From NCBI RefSeq assembly GCF_029227915.1, contig NC_079886.1, forward strand, positions 14,794,501-14,858,500: a DNA stretch of 64,000 bases, read 5' to 3'. Below the pieces are notes generated by a model. The model made no database searches, was not told where the DNA came from, and saw nothing but the letters and a program-made list of their open reading frames with translations. This stretch comes from Hydractinia symbiolongicarpus. Its lineage: Eukaryota > Cnidaria > Hydrozoa > Anthoathecata > Hydractiniidae. How positions within the stretch are numbered: position 1 is the stretch's first letter; each line of letters begins with the position of its first letter. The position numbers and the translations under genes were made by a program. Below are positions 40,900-55,000 of this stretch, piece after piece.

Positions 40900-41165
40900 T
40901 TTTTTTTCTATTCTTCCTCCATCAACACTATATTCATTTTTTTGCAATGTGCATTCATTTGTCATTCTTATTTTGTCCATATTTTCTGTTTCCTTTAGCC
41001 ACTGTATTGTTTTAATTATTCCCGCTGTATTTACTTTTGAATATTCAATGATGTGTTTCGATGTTTCTTTCATTCCACATGCACACTGTGTGTTTTTTTC
41101 TCATATTATTCCAGATGTCCATCACCTTGAATCTTCCTATGGCATTACTTGCTTCTTCTAGGCCT
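40900..41165 (-). pseudogene. LINE C-terminal fragment with zinc-knuckle-like motif
   Basis: Minus strand shows G-R-F-K-V-M-D-I-W-N-N-M and, after a one-base shift, C-A-C-G-M-K-E-T-S-K-H-I-I-E-Y. This is the C-x-C-G...H-I-I layout found at the C-terminus of some LINE ORF2 proteins. Too short to classify further. Confidence 0.4.
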
Positions 41166-41169
41166 ATTT

Positions 41170-42820
41170 CTCTGATGTATGTTTTCCATTAAAATATTTC
41201 ATTTTTTGTTGTTTTTTCCATTCCTCCATTTCCCTGTAGTTCTCTTTAGTATCTTCAGCTCTCCAAAATCGTTTTTTTTTTAAATCTGACCATAGACTTC
41301 GTAACGAACAAAGCAAATATTATCAACGTTGGAGAATATTATTTCAAAAGTAATCTAACAAAACGGAAATTACAACATCGCATATCTATCTATAGAGCTT
41401 TCGTTTCTTTCAAAAACACAAAGTTTCCAGAATATGGTACTACTAAAAAATTCTAACAATATATAAACAAAACTGAGCGAATGTATTCCATACTTTTCGG
41501 CTTTTCTCATTGCCTTATTGAAAAAAACATAACTGAAATATAGCTAACTGGTGAATCATTCATACGAAAATGGCGCTAAAAACTTCATCAAACTGATAAT
41601 ATTGCTGTTTTTGTCTGCATCGTTGTGAGGAGAGTAACTTGCAGTAACTTTCTTTTTAACATATTTTTAAGTCCAGTAATTCTATTACGATTTTGCTATT
41701 AAATTGTCAACTTGAAATTATACTTCTTTGCATGCTCAAAGTCAGGTTTGATATAAACAAAATAGTCAGAAGGTAGCCCCATCTAAGGCAGATGAGAATT
41801 TTGTTGTATACCACCGAAACTCTGTGTACATCACTAATATACTCTCTGGATGCGGATACAGAAGGGAAACGATGCTGTTAAGGATTTCAACAAATGCGGT
41901 TATATGTAATCTTTTTGTCAGTAACTTCCCAGTTCTGATGTACACTTTTTTGAATGTTATCTGACTAATGTTGTCTGTTTTTTTTATTTTTTACCTACAG
42001 AAATGAGTATTTCTATTGCCTTACGGTTGATAACTTTGGCTGGGACTTTTAAATTTTTAGTTTTTTTAAAATTAAGGCAAAAAATGATATATTATAAACG
42101 ATTATGCTTAAGTTCCTATTTTAGCCTTTTTTAACAAAATGTAAATAATTTATAAATATTTACAGGTAATATATACAGGTAATTTACAGGTTGTGAATAA
42201 TATAATACTCACCAGAGCATTCAATGCAAAATCAAGTACTTCGTCATACAGAAAGTCCCCTCTATAGTGTATAGTCTATTTAAAGGCACCATCCGTTAAA
42301 ACCAATGCCAAACTATCGACGTTATGCACAGCTTCACGGAATACCAGTTTAAATGACATGTTTGACATCAAAAGACAGCATAATCATCTTCAATAATGCA
42401 TGCCACTGGTATTGTAGTTAGATGCTTGTTTATCTCATCTTTTTTATTTTCTTCAGACCTCGTCATTTAAGACCTTCACTTGGTTAAATTTTTTAAAAAG
42501 CTCTTCTTGTTTTCAAGATATTTCTAAAATTTTAAATTTAATTATGCTGCATAAACTATGATATCATAATAAAGTAATAGCAAGTTTTGACATTTTCTGT
42601 CATCAATAATTTAAGACCTGTTAAGGGATGTGCATTCAAACTTTATTAGTGTAATATTAAAAAGGTGAATTGATTAACATAAATTTTTTTGCTAAAATGA
42701 CACTTATTTGCTCGTCCCGGGCCTCCTAATTTTTTTGCTGACGACCCCATATCTTGGGATCTGCATGTTGGTTTGCAATCAAATCTTGTGAGTAAACATA
42801 TAGGTCCTATACAAGCTTAT
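41170..42820. other. AT-rich noncoding DNA
   Basis: No supported gene, RNA or repeat structure recognised. Confidence 0.35.
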
Positions 42821-42829
42821 CCAGAAAAT

Positions 42830-43990
42830 GTTATTGCAAACCAAGACTTGTAATAAGCTCAACTCCAATATATCCAGATGCTTTTACCATCTCTGCAACA
42901 ATACATTACATCTCTGCAACAATACATTATACTCCTGCAGCCTTGCCAATCTTCAATTTCCTAATAGCCTCCACTACCCATTCTGTCTTGATCTGCATAG
43001 GTGGCCCTTCTACAACACCGTCATCAAACAAATTGTCCTCATCCCAATCAAACTCATTGTTAAGCAACCACTCATAATAACTCTTCCAACCCTTTTCTCC
43101 TCCTCTGTGCTAGCCAAAACACCTTCATCACTACGTATACACTTCTCACCTACAAAATCTTGATTAGTCTTCTTCATTTGCTTTGCTATATTGAATACCT
43201 CATTGCGCTGGTCTTCCCTTCTTAACACATCTGCAAATCTGTTTCTCTCTGCTTCTGATTTTGCCTTATACACTGCTGTACGAGCACGACGCTTAGCTTC
43301 TAAGTAAATATTTTTACTACCACCTGACTTCCACTCTTTCCAAAGTTTCCTCTTTTCCTTTATTCACTGGTCAACCTCATTATTCCACCACCAGGTCTGT
43401 GTATGTCTAGCTGGTCCTTTCGTCCACCCACAGGTATCATCAGAAGCTTCTAGAAGACAATTCTTCAAAGTAGTCCAAGTACTTTCAACATTGTCACTAT
43501 CACATAGACCATTTTGTCTAACTGCTGAACTTTTGCACTAAATTGTCTTGCTACAATCTCTTCCTTCAGCTTCCAGACTTTTCGACGGGGCCTGTACTTT
43601 CCCTTGGCTTCTTTAACACTCTTCAAGATAATATCACAAATCAGCAACCTATGCTGGGAAACACACTCTTCCCCCAATATAACTTTCACGTCCTTCACCA
43701 CTTTCTTGTCTGACTTTCTAACCAGGAATTGATCTATCTGTGTCTTACAACCACCTGACTCGTATGTTATCTGCCTACTCTGTCTCTTACTGAATGATGT
43801 GTTGCAAACCACCATGTCCGTTGCCATTCCAAACTTAGCAATCTCTCCCCTTCCTTATTTCTGCTCCCAAATCCATAGCCTCCATGCACACCTCTATAAC
43901 CTTCAGATGACTTCCCAACATGACAATTAAAGACGCCGCCCACGATGACAAGTTCAGTGTCTCCAAACTTCGATGTGACTGCTATAACTC
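42830..43990 (-). pseudogene. LINE fragment: endonuclease end, linker, start of reverse transcriptase
   Basis: Minus-strand frames give C-K-T-Q-I-D-Q-F-L-V-R (about 43730), H-R-L-L-I-C-D (about 43640), a basic linker with K-Y-R-P-R-R-K-V-W-K-L, W-W-W-N-N-E-V (about 43390), K-A-K-S-E-A-E-R-N-R-F (about 43255), and finally K-I-G-K-A-A-G-V plus I-V-A-E-M (about 42920). This is the order of a CR1/L2-like LINE. A short tandem duplication (CTCTGCAACAATACATTA) marks its downstream end at about 42890-42930. Probably the same family as the 3' end at 21.7-22.1 kb. Confidence 0.65.
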
Positions 43991-44757
43991 ATCATAAAAC
44001 TTATCTTTATAATTAAATATGTAATTCTTTAAATGCGAATATCGTGAGAATAAAAAGAGCTTTTTTAAAAAAAAAAGACTCGTTAACCAGCTTTTAAGCT
44101 CTATATTATAAGTCCAACATTATTTTATAACCTTGCGTTCCTTTATTGCGAGCATTATACAAGGTGCAGCTAGCGTATTTTTGACATTGGTTACCCGGCC
44201 TACACCCCTGTCAAAGTAAAACTTTCACAGCTACAGACCACTGGTTAAGCGAAACTGTTTGTCCACTTCGAGAAAGACTAATGAAAGAAAAAAATTTTTC
44301 AAATAAATGTCCATGTTTGTAGCTGGCTTATTTTAAACAAATGTGAAATGCCAAGCTGTTTATGAGAATTCGTGATGTTACTGGCATACATTTCATAACT
44401 CCAGTTTTTAGTGTACCTTACTTTTCAAACAACATCTGTAAAAATAACTTTGACTTAGGTAATAATATTATTGATAGTGCTTTTAAAATTTAATATTCAA
44501 GCTGTTGTAAGGGATGTGACATAGCTATGCGACACACCTTGGTACAGCTAGGTTCGACTGTATAAAACCAAATACTAAGCCTTTTCCAAGGCGCAGTGTA
44601 ACTGCTTATTTAGCAAAAAAATACAGCTACCATATAAGAAATTTTGACGAGGTTCAGTTTAGATCGACTTTGCTTTACTTAATTCTTTTAAAACAATGTC
44701 TCGCGCCTAGGCGAACCTAGTTCAATTTAGCATAGTACAGCTTATAATGGGCCTTAG
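43991..44757. other. AT-rich noncoding DNA
   Basis: No supported gene. A GGTACAGCTAGGTTCGACTGTATAA-type sequence near 44540 may be a MITE end; its partner was not found. Confidence 0.35.
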
Positions 44758-44759
44758 TA

Positions 44760-45529
44760 TTGTTCTGCCCGGATAATGAACATTGGCCTGATTAAGTACG
44801 GCAGCTTGCACCGGTTAAGAACAGGGCAGAAAATACATAATCAGGACAGGCCGGCTTATTACTCAAAAAATATTATTTGGCACTTATAAAAGGGACATAT
44901 AATCAGGGCAGGCCAGTTTATATACAACAGTATAATATTATTTCTCACTTATTATAGAACGCACATAATCGGGGAAGGCCGGCTTATGTATGACAGTCAA
45001 ATATTATTCCAGACTTATAGAACAAATATAATCGGGGCCGACTGCTTTTATATTATTCGTCATCACTTCTGACAAGCGAATAGCCCTGGTGGCAAAGTTG
45101 TTGTTGCTCTCAAATGAAACGAAATTTCGCGGCAAATACTAAATTTTGGGATTCGCAAGTTTAATAACTTTTCACCAAACTTAATTCCCGCAAAAAGAAT
45201 AATTTAGGTTCCGTGAAATTTTGTTACTTCAAAGTATATTATGCTGAAATGTATTTACTACAAGATTAGTTTTAAACTAAGAATTACGTCGAGACTTTTT
45301 TCTTCCGCCATCTCTAGTTTTTAGGGGTGTTCTATCTTCCAGAGAATGTTTAATTCACAAAAGTTCGAAGAAAATGCCAATCACAGCCTGCCTGGCCAGC
45401 CATTATATCAGCGTTCATAATCCGGTCACCACTACATAACCAGTGCAAAAAAAACATAATCGGATCATGTGTACATAATCCGGCTGTCCCGGTTGTAAAC
45501 AGGCCGTTTTCGCAATCTGGGCAGAACAG
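44760..45529. mobile_element. Non-autonomous DNA transposon with TTGTTCTGCCC ends
   Basis: Inverted ends TTGTTCTGCCCGGAT (44760-44774) and its near complement ATCTGGGCAGAACAG (45515-45529), each flanked by TA, suggesting a TA target duplication as in mariner-like elements. The interior has four imperfect tandem units (about 44838-45050) centred on ATAATC-GG-CAGGCCGG. No transposase ORF. Confidence 0.6.
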
Positions 45530-45544
45530 TATCAACTTAGGGTT

Positions 45545-45735
45545 GTCTCAAAATGTTTGTACGTAATTCGTATAATTTGTATCAAAATGTATGTATCGAT
45601 TTGTTAAATCTTTCGTATTATTTTATTTTTAATACAAACTTTTTCGTACCATCAAAATTATAAAGTTCGTATCGTTTAAAATAAAGTTTGTATGTAGTTC
45701 GTATCATTTCAAAGAAGTTTACGAAGTTTATTGCG
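45545..45735. repeat. TTCGTAT-rich low-complexity repeat
   Basis: Repeated TTCGTAT/TTTGTAT words (at least eight) in an AT-rich stretch. Likely a degenerate short tandem repeat. Confidence 0.4.
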
Positions 45736-46066
45736 CTTTTATCACTGCGTCTTTTAGAAGAAACTAAACTTTATTTCGTTAGAATTAAACAATAAGTTTA
45801 AATAATATTGCGTGCGCTAAAATTAAATAATAATTCAATTACTTTGTCTACAACAGAGGATGTTACGATAAGCATAATTTTCTATGTATTTTCGCATCTT
45901 TTTCGTTGAAAGGACAAGTAGAAAGTGATTACATGTCTCACGAATCCTTTCAAAATTCGTTGTATTCAACACATAAAAACTCACGCCTTCTCTAAGTATA
46001 AAACTCTCATGAAAAAACTTCAGCGTTAAAAAACTTCAGCATAAAAATAATAACAAAAGAATCGTA

Positions 46067-46808
46067 TCTATATAAAAATACGCTAAGTGTGCCTGTGTGT
46101 GTCTGTAACAGGCAAAGTGGATGTGTTCATTTAGATTTGATTTCGCCGAAAAATGAATGTCTAATGTGTGAAATTTTTTGACGTTACGGCGCGACGACAA
46201 TAACACTACTTTAACGTCAATACCCCATATTAAATTAATGAAGCCATTACAGTGCACCTAAAACTTTGAGGCCAAATAACTTGGAAACGAGGTGGTGACG
46301 TCAGTTATTTTTCACCGCGTGGGTAACCAAGGACCAGCTGAGACCAATTTGGGTAAGTTTCCAAAACCTGGTTCCCCGAATCCGTTTCGGAATGACCGGG
46401 TTGGTGACGTCATCAAAAAACCTTAATTACTAATATCTCTGCAACCGTATGTCAAAAGTACGCAATCTTTTTACATTTTCTTGATCAGCGTGTTAAGATC
46501 TATATGATGAATACAACGGGGTATATAAATTTCTTAAAAAAAAATTTTGTTACTTTGGGGGACTTTGCCGACATCAGCAAAATTTAAAACTTATGTATCT
46601 CCTTTTCTGTTCCTTAAATATACATGTTTATATACATTACTTTGATCAGAGTTTAAATCTCTTTACAATAGATGCTACGGATTAAAAAAAATTCTAAGAA
46701 TAATTTTTATGTATAGGAGCAGGACACTGCTTACGTCATCAAAATTTAAATGTTCCTTTCTCTTTTTTCTCTGACTAAGTGGATGTTTCTACGGGCCTTA
46801 TCGACTAG
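46067..46808 (+). mobile_element. Non-autonomous Helitron copy 1
   Basis: Starts TCTATATAAAAATACG and ends GTGGATGTTTCTAC hairpin, 12 bases, CTAG, the hallmark structure of a Helitron 3' end. The body contains GACGTTACGGCGCG, CTTGGAAACGAGGTGG and ATCTCTGCAAC blocks shared with the other copies. No replicase/helicase ORF. Confidence 0.75.
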
Positions 46809-47398
46809 TCTCTTATAATAATACGGAGAGTGTGTCCGTCTGTCTGTGACAGCTAAAGTGGATGTGTTAATTTTCCTTTGATGTTGCCGAAAAAAAATCA
46901 TATCTTAATGTTAAATTTTCTGATCTTACGGTGCGCAGCAATAACACTACCTTAACATCAATATCCTATATTAAATTAATGAAACCATTACGGTGAACCT
47001 AAAACTTTGAGGCCAAATAACTTGGAAACGAGGTGGTGATCCGATTCGGAATGGACGGGTTGATGATGTCATCAAAAAACCTTCAAACCTTAATATCTCT
47101 GCAACTGTTTGTCAAAAGTACATAATCCTATATATTTTCTTGATCAGCATTTCAAGATCTATACGATAAAGGCAACAGGTATACAAATTTCCAACAACAA
47201 ACATTTCTGTTTTGACGGGGCCATTGCTGACGTCAGCAAAATTTTTAAACCCTTATATCTCCTTGGGCGTTCCTCGAAAACATGTGATCCATTATGATAC
47301 ATTATTTTGATCACCATTTCAACCTCTACACATTACAGAGCGGATTTGTCCATTGTCCATCTGCGTAAGTGGATTTCTCCACGGGCCTTATCGACTAG
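46809..47398 (+). mobile_element. Non-autonomous Helitron copy 2, head-to-tail with copy 1
   Basis: Begins TCTCTTATAATAATACG immediately after the CTAG of copy 1 and ends GTGGATTTCTCCAC hairpin plus GGGCCTTATCGACTAG. Shares the body blocks, with a deletion in the middle. Confidence 0.75.
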
Positions 47399-47689
47399 TA
47401 TACATATAAAGCAAAGGATACTATTCATAAAGATCAGTTGTATACAATATGCACCATGTCAGTTAGTCATTAATTATTTATGTTCGTATTCACCGTTCAT
47501 TTGATTTCATACACACACCATGACTTCACTGGAATGTCAAAATAACATTACACTCTTATGTTTCCCCGAAGATGTAACTGTCCCTTTAGTGTTGATAAAA
47601 GATTTGCGACGATCAAATTTCAATTCATTTTTACATTCTGTTTTTCACTATTTTAAACTAATTTACCTTTATTGCTACTGTATTTTTAG

Positions 47690-49009
47690 TCAATGGAGTG
47701 CATGATCCTGTCTGCAATAGTGATCAGCTTAACAGCAGCTCATTTAAATAAAAAAGGAGGGCATGATCTGAACACCAAGGTAAGAACATATTATTTTTTT
47801 AAAAAATATATCCAATGTACTTTAAGGCAAGAAATTTTCGCGGCAGAAAATTTTCGCGAGAAAATTCAATTTCGCATTTTTTAGTCAGATTTACATTTCG
47901 CGGCATTTTAATTTTGCAGTTGAGGCATATTGACGAAAATTCGTGGCATTTTAATTTCGTGGTTTCAGTACAACAGGAATTTTGCGACATTTTAATTTTG
48001 AGATTCAATTTTTTTTTTACTTTGCATAGTTAACACAGACATAAAAACAAAGAATTAAATGCATCTATTTTTTGTAAGAAACTTTCTATTTTATTATTAT
48101 AACAATTATTCTGTGAATTCAGCAAATACGTCTGTGAAGTTTCGCTGTGTAAACCTCGTCATCTTCGTCATCACTGTCATCATCAGATACGCAAGGGCCA
48201 TATCCTAGGAGTTGCTGCTTGTCACCTTTTTTTTCCAAGAATGGGCTAATATCGGTTTAATTGATGTTTGGAAGCAAAATCTCCTTGATAAATTTAATTG
48301 ACTCCCATACTGATTATTTCAAAAATTCTAAAACAGGCCAGGCCTTCCATCTATTTTTTATTGGTCTTAAAAAATGGGTGCATTTTAATTTCTCAGTTTT
48401 TTGGATCCGACCGTGAACAGCGAAAAATTTCTTGCTAGTAAAATTTCTTGTCTTAATGTATACCTCAACACCTGTCAAGCAGATGCATGAATTTATGTTT
48501 TGTGTTGTGATATGAAAATTACTCTTTTGTCTGTATATATAAACAAAATCTCTTTGTTATTTTAAATTTTACGAAATATGAATGCAATCGGAACTAATGC
48601 ATGTCTGTTAATGAATCGTAAGCAAACATATAAAGATGCTTATTTTTACCTTCTAGGCATTAGTTACAAAAGAGTTAGAAAAGAAGAGAACCAGTCACAA
48701 CAATAATAATAATAAAAAACATAAACAAACTGTGAGTATGCCACACATTTTCCACACATTGATGTCTTTAAAAGTAAAAGTTTCTCTCTTGAGCAACAGA
48801 TTAAAATGAGAAAAGTGAAAAGGCTATTACGCCTGAAAGTCCCAATCTTTTCTCCTAATATACTTTAAGGAAAGAAACTTTCCCAATGACAAAAAAATAT
48901 ATATTCTTTTTTCGAACGCGTGGTCGCAGACTTCTCGTTTTTGCATCATTAGGTTCAGCATAAATTAAATTCAATATATTAAATTCAAAAATATTCAAAA
49001 TATTAAATT

Positions 49010-49052
<43 letters not shown>

Positions 49053-52000
49053 GTACACATTAGGAAGGAAATTAATTTTGTATTTTATTATCCACAGATG
49101 TTTAAAAACAGTAAAATTTCACGTGTTTTTATATTGATTTTAGTATTGAGTTTTTAAAAACAAATGTTGTTGCCTGATTTGCAGAGAAACAAACAAGGTT
49201 GCATTAGTTTTTCACCATCCATCAAGTTAAATTAATAGTTCTTGATAAAATTAAATTCCGGACAATTTAAATTTTTTTTCTTTCATCTGCCAAAGTAAAT
49301 TCCAAATATTCTTGCTAAGAAATTGTCTACACGCCAAAAATCCTTCCAGCACCAGCCCCTTGACAACAACAATCTTTGATATGATACAACCCTTAATTTC
49401 TCATGCACTTTCATTATTATAGCTTTTCCATTGGATATCAGTGGTAGATCCTGCAGAATTGCAATCAATCATATGCTGTCAAAATATACAAAAAAATTGT
49501 ACAATTCTAAAAGTTTGCCAAAAAATTAAATATTCGGAAAATTGATATTAAAGTAAAATTTTGTAACTTGCAATAGTTGTGTCACATGCTTGCGCTTCAA
49601 AAGTTTATAAAAGACAAAAAAGAAGTCAAAAATGTGCCCTGTAAGTTTTGCCAAATAAAAGTTTGATGTTTAACATCACATGGCTCCATATTTTTTTCTG
49701 CACAGTAGTACCAAAAGACAATGTGACTTAGAGAAAATGTCAAAAAATACAATACATATATTTATCTCAATATCTGCAGTTATTGAGTTATTATAGTATG
49801 TGGATAAGAGACTTCCTATCAGGCTAGCACTTGCCAGAACAACACAATACCTCTCCAATTTTAAGATGTTTACCATTACTTTTGCGTTAACCGCGTAACA
49901 ATTACCTTCTGGTGCGTACATTGTTCACTACCTTGTCGTGCCGCATTATTTAAACGATAAGTGTTGTCTGTATGGCAGCCTTGAATTATAAAAAAAAACT
50001 TTCCATGCACATCGTGTGATTATTTTCCACCCATCGTGCAAAACAGTTCATTCGCCAATTTATAAAACGCGTGAGATACGGACATTAAGGTTAATCTTTG
50101 TTGCGCATTCATTTGGCAGTAGAAAAGTGGGGGACGTTTTTAATCGTGAACCCCGAACACGATGATCGAGCGTCTACTGGTATAGCGACTCTCTAAATCT
50201 TAACTTCCTTTTCTACATGTCCGGAAGAGTATTTAATGTGTCATGTCCGAAAGAGTATTTAATCCGTCGGCGTGCACCTCCGCATTAGTTAAAAACCGCA
50301 TGGCTGGATTTCTTATGTAAGACCTGGTTACCAACGTCAAAGGGGCCGGGCAAAAGAGATTTATGTCTACGTAGTCAGGAGTCGGTGAATTAGCTAGGAT
50401 GGTCAGGTTGGCTATGAACAGGCTTGCTTGTGGATTTAAGGACCAGGTCTATTCAATAATTCTGAGATCTAAAAGTGTCCGACCAAGACGGAAATCTATC
50501 GGACGTTTTAACCGACGAAAGTTCGAAACGAGCTACGGACATGTCCGACCAAACTGGAAATGTGGCGGACGTTTTAATCACACCCGTAAAGTTTTTTTAT
50601 CGAGAAATATGGCGAGCAAAATTGCTCGCGTAGACACTCTGACGCGAGCAATTAATTGCTCGGGAGGTTATTTGCTCATGGCAAGGCCTGACATCTTATG
50701 GTTAATATCCAGAATGGCTTTATTGCCAATATAAAAATGTGTGTAAGTAAATTGTAGTAAAACTTTGAACATTGTCAAGAAACTAAAACGTTTTTGCTTC
50801 TTTAAAAAAGACCAATTTTAGTGCAATTTAGGCGTAGAATACAACGTTGACGAATTAGACGCATCGAAGCACACTTGTGTTTTCTTTTGGTTGCTTCCTC
50901 TTTCAAATAAGAAATTATTGTGTTTCTTATAGCATGCGCATCAACAGCAGCACAATCATACGACGCAGCATGAGCAGCAATACATGCAACAGCATGAACA
51001 TCTAAAAGTGGTCGAGATGGTATGTATTTACACTTATTTATGAAATTACACCACAATGTTTTTAAGAACGAAACAAAAATGTTTTTATTTCCATATGGCT
51101 CGCTCAATACCTGGATGACTGTAGTAAATCTTCTCTATTTTTTCACTTTAAGCTTATCCACTTCTAAGCGACCACCTTAAAAACGGATAACTCGACCCGT
51201 TAATATCACTAGTGCATCCCTGATTAACATTGATTTTAAATTTTGAGTGATGCCTTTTTTTAAAAATAGTTTTAACGAACAACTATTTCATTATATCAAG
51301 AAAAAATGGTAGCATTAAATGTAAACAAGCGCGAAGAAATAAATTTTAAAAAGCCCTGGAAATGATTTTATATCTAACTCCTACAATACATTAACCGATG
51401 AAAAACATTTCATACAACAATACTGTTAAAGTAACCAGATCTAGTGTCATTAATCTGTCTGGGAGCTTCTTAAAAGCTTACCTCCCACTTTAAAAAAAGT
51501 AATCGAAAATCAGCTCAAAATATTGTACTAATTACGAAAAAAATGTCATTAAAGTAAAATATTAGCTGAAGAAAAAGCTTCGTGTCAGTCGCCATCTTGT
51601 GTCCTGATTGTAAATAAATGCCTTCGCGAGAGGGCTCGTGACGGATGATAATTTCGCTGACTCTGCCGTGGCCCAGGTTTTTATATATACGAAGCGGTTG
51701 TTGTTTTGTTTTTCAACATTTATAACAGGTACTGAAGATGAGTTTGTAACAGGTATATACTGAAGAAAAGTAAACACTTGTTTTTTTTACTTCCCTTTTC
51801 TTAGTTTTGAAGTTTCTGCCAGTGAAAAGTCTATAAAGCCTGACAGTGAATCAGACGCTAGCTGGGAAAGCTGTTATAAGGATAACACTGGAAGTGGAAG
51901 CAATAGCTTAGTAGTGAAGCCCCCCAACCTCGTTCCCAGGGCATTTTGCCCTGTTGATAAGTATATAGCGGCGGGAAGGCCCTGGAACAGGCTGGTCACA

Positions 52001-55000
52001 TGACAAACATATATATATGTGTTTGTCTTTTCCTGCAGAACTACTGGTAGTTAGCTAGCTAGAGCGTATACCGTCTAAATTACGTGAACATTTAACTAGT
52101 AGCTACATATATCGATGTTGTCAAAGTCATTACCCTACTTGGGTATAAAACTTAATGTTGTTAGTCAATGTTTGAGTTTATTTTATAAATATTTTGTTGA
52201 CAAGCTGGCTATGTTCTCCTTAAATCTTATGTGGGCAAATTAGCTTAATTATCTGTCACATTTCTAAAAAACATTTTGTTGGCTAAAGATTTTGCAGCTG
52301 ATTTAATCGTGACGTGTGTTGTTTATAATTCCTAAACCTTTTACGCAAATCGGCAGGCAAAAATGCAGACCGTAAGCCGTATGCCAGTCCATTCCAAACC
52401 TTTTTTTTTCAGGTAGAGACATATTTTGAAAATGAAATTAAAATATATGTATAACTTGCATATAGTTTAGGTTTTTAACCATAATTTGGCTTTCTTCACC
52501 TAAGATCTGCATTTTTTTGCCTGTAGATTTTCTGATTTTTTTTGGCCATGCACAAGAATCTTTAAAAAATGTAAACATTGGAACTCATGTATATAAGTAG
52601 GTAAATATGATGAGCTTATTTAATATATTAACCAGGCCCATGGAATGTACATTAAGTGAGGCACTTTAATGTAACCTGTATTGTGCTTTTTTTGGCACTG
52701 CCTTTTAAATGAAGAAAGCTTTTATAAATTCGTCATATCGCAAATTTTATTCCTATTCACCTATATACTTAAGGATAGATATAAAGAATGATTTTGTATT
52801 AGCTATACTTTCTAGGTTTCAGAATTTGAGCAATTTAAATGAGGCCGATAAGGGTTTCGTAACAAAACTTCTAATTCTTGACCAAATATGAACAAACAAG
52901 TAAGGTTTCTGAACAAATTAATTGTTTTAAGGCCAATAAATGCCCTATTTTTATTTTAGGCCAGTGATTGATTGTGCTCCACCAGCATATTTTACATATC
53001 GTGGCCAAGTACAAATGGCATTTTTGGAATTTTTACCTTGCACGTATATAATAAACCAGCTTTAACTTAACCCATTATTTATATCGTTTAATGATATCAA
53101 ATATTGTCTCTTTTACAAAATAAGATTTTGCAAAATTTCTAAATATGAATCTGCAAAAAAAAGTTATCTTGTCTTGATGGCAGTTTATCTATATAATAAT
53201 ACGCCAGTTCCGTATCTCTGTGACAGGCAAAGTGGATGTCTTCATTTTCCTTTGATGTTGCCGAAAAATGCATGTCTAATATGTTAAATCTTCTGACGTT
53301 ACGGCGCGACGTCAATAGTACTACTTTAACGTCAATCTTGTATTAAACTAGCCAAATTCCCGTGGAAGAATCCACTGAATCTCTCATTGAGTCCTTTTGA
53401 GGGGCGACAAATAAAAACATAGAACATACGAATTTGAATTTTTAAAAGTCACAATCTGCATTATTCTATATCTATAACCGCTAAAACAAAACGTAAAAAA
53501 AATAATAAGCATGTGCTATTAATATAAGAGAAAGAAACCGTGGAAATAAGGTTGCTCACAATCTGCGTTATATTTATACCCGCTGAAACAGAACGCTTAA
53601 AAATATAAGCAGGTCCAACAACAAATAAAAATGCAAAAGCTCTAACAAAATAACAACGGTTTTGTAAAAATCTAAATCTGCTAAAACTATATAGTTGCTT
53701 TGCTATGCTAGAAGTACACCAGGGATGATAGTATACCAGACATTAGAAAAAATCTTTCACACAAAAAAGGTTATTGCAAAATTTTCACAATGTACAGTTT
53801 GTAATGCATCATACCAAATTAGCTATTTAGTCTATAGCATACATCAACCCTCCCAATGCGCAAACGTGCCGTGCATGATAACAATGCAGTGTTTTCGAAT
53901 TTAAGAATCGAATAATAAGTTAAACGGTAACGTAACAGATGACATTGATTTAACTTTGTTTACATTAAGGTTTATTATAATGACGTAACCCACGCCAATT
54001 ACTTTTTATGGTTTATAAAATTTTTATCTAGGATATACACCGTGTATTTTATAAGAATTGTGTTATTCTGTTTCAGCCTTAATGTTCTTAACTTTCATGA
54101 CAAATACTATTCTTATTGTTCATAATATATTTTTAGCAGGGCTATATTAATAAAATAAAGCTTGCTATAAGTTGTTATATCTAATGGCAAATTCTGCTAC
54201 ATGTAACGGCCCATTGCTTTGGACAGAAAAAGGTTAAGTTTGTGAGATATATACGCAATAAAAGTTAATTTTCTAATTAAATTTGTGCGTCATACAAATT
54301 TTTTTATTCAAACAAACAATTAAGCTTAGACATATTCTCTACTAAATAATTTAAACAACGCACCTGTTTCTTTTACCTCTCAGTAGGTAGCTTGCTAGCG
54401 TTCTCCTAATAAAACTGCAATCAGTTTTTTACTTCAAATACTAAACTTCATTTCATCCCGAAGAGAACGAATTGAACATGCATGCCTGAAACATTTCCAA
54501 TCAGTTCTCTTTGTGATGTTAAATCATCGTACGTTAGAAATATTTCTAACTACAACATCAACTTCGTTTGACAACAACACAACAGTTTGTTTTTTACATG
54601 ATTCGAATTACATTCATATTCGAATCCGATAGAATTTCTATAAAAGGAAGCAACCTCGGTCCCAGAACACTAAAATGGAAAATATAGAAAAACAAATATT
54701 AGCTTTAATCTAACCTCATGATGAGTTAACATTGTTTGAATTAACTTTTTCCAGGATTACTTTAAAAAACAGACAACCTTCGTCGCTCCGCTTTTCTTTT
54801 TTCAAAACAACTTGTTTCCGTTAGATACGGCGCGCACATTAATCCGGGGGTAAAATTATACTATTATATTTTAACGACTCCGTGGGGCTTTTAAAATAAA
54901 AACAAAACAAAAAAACTTTTAAAAATAAGAAAAAATTAGTTTCAATAAAATGAAGTTTTTAGTAAAATAGAGTTTTATTTTTTAAGGTAATAAGAAGGAA

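Noticed and set aside
43010-43163. Plus-strand open frame from 42828
   Set aside because: Shadow of the minus-strand LINE fragment, whose translation matches known LINE motifs.
51805-51913. Extra exon of the 47.7-58.0 kb gene
   Set aside because: Composition is protein-like and an acceptor precedes it, but the reading phase does not join the flanking phase-0 exons and the donor is poor.
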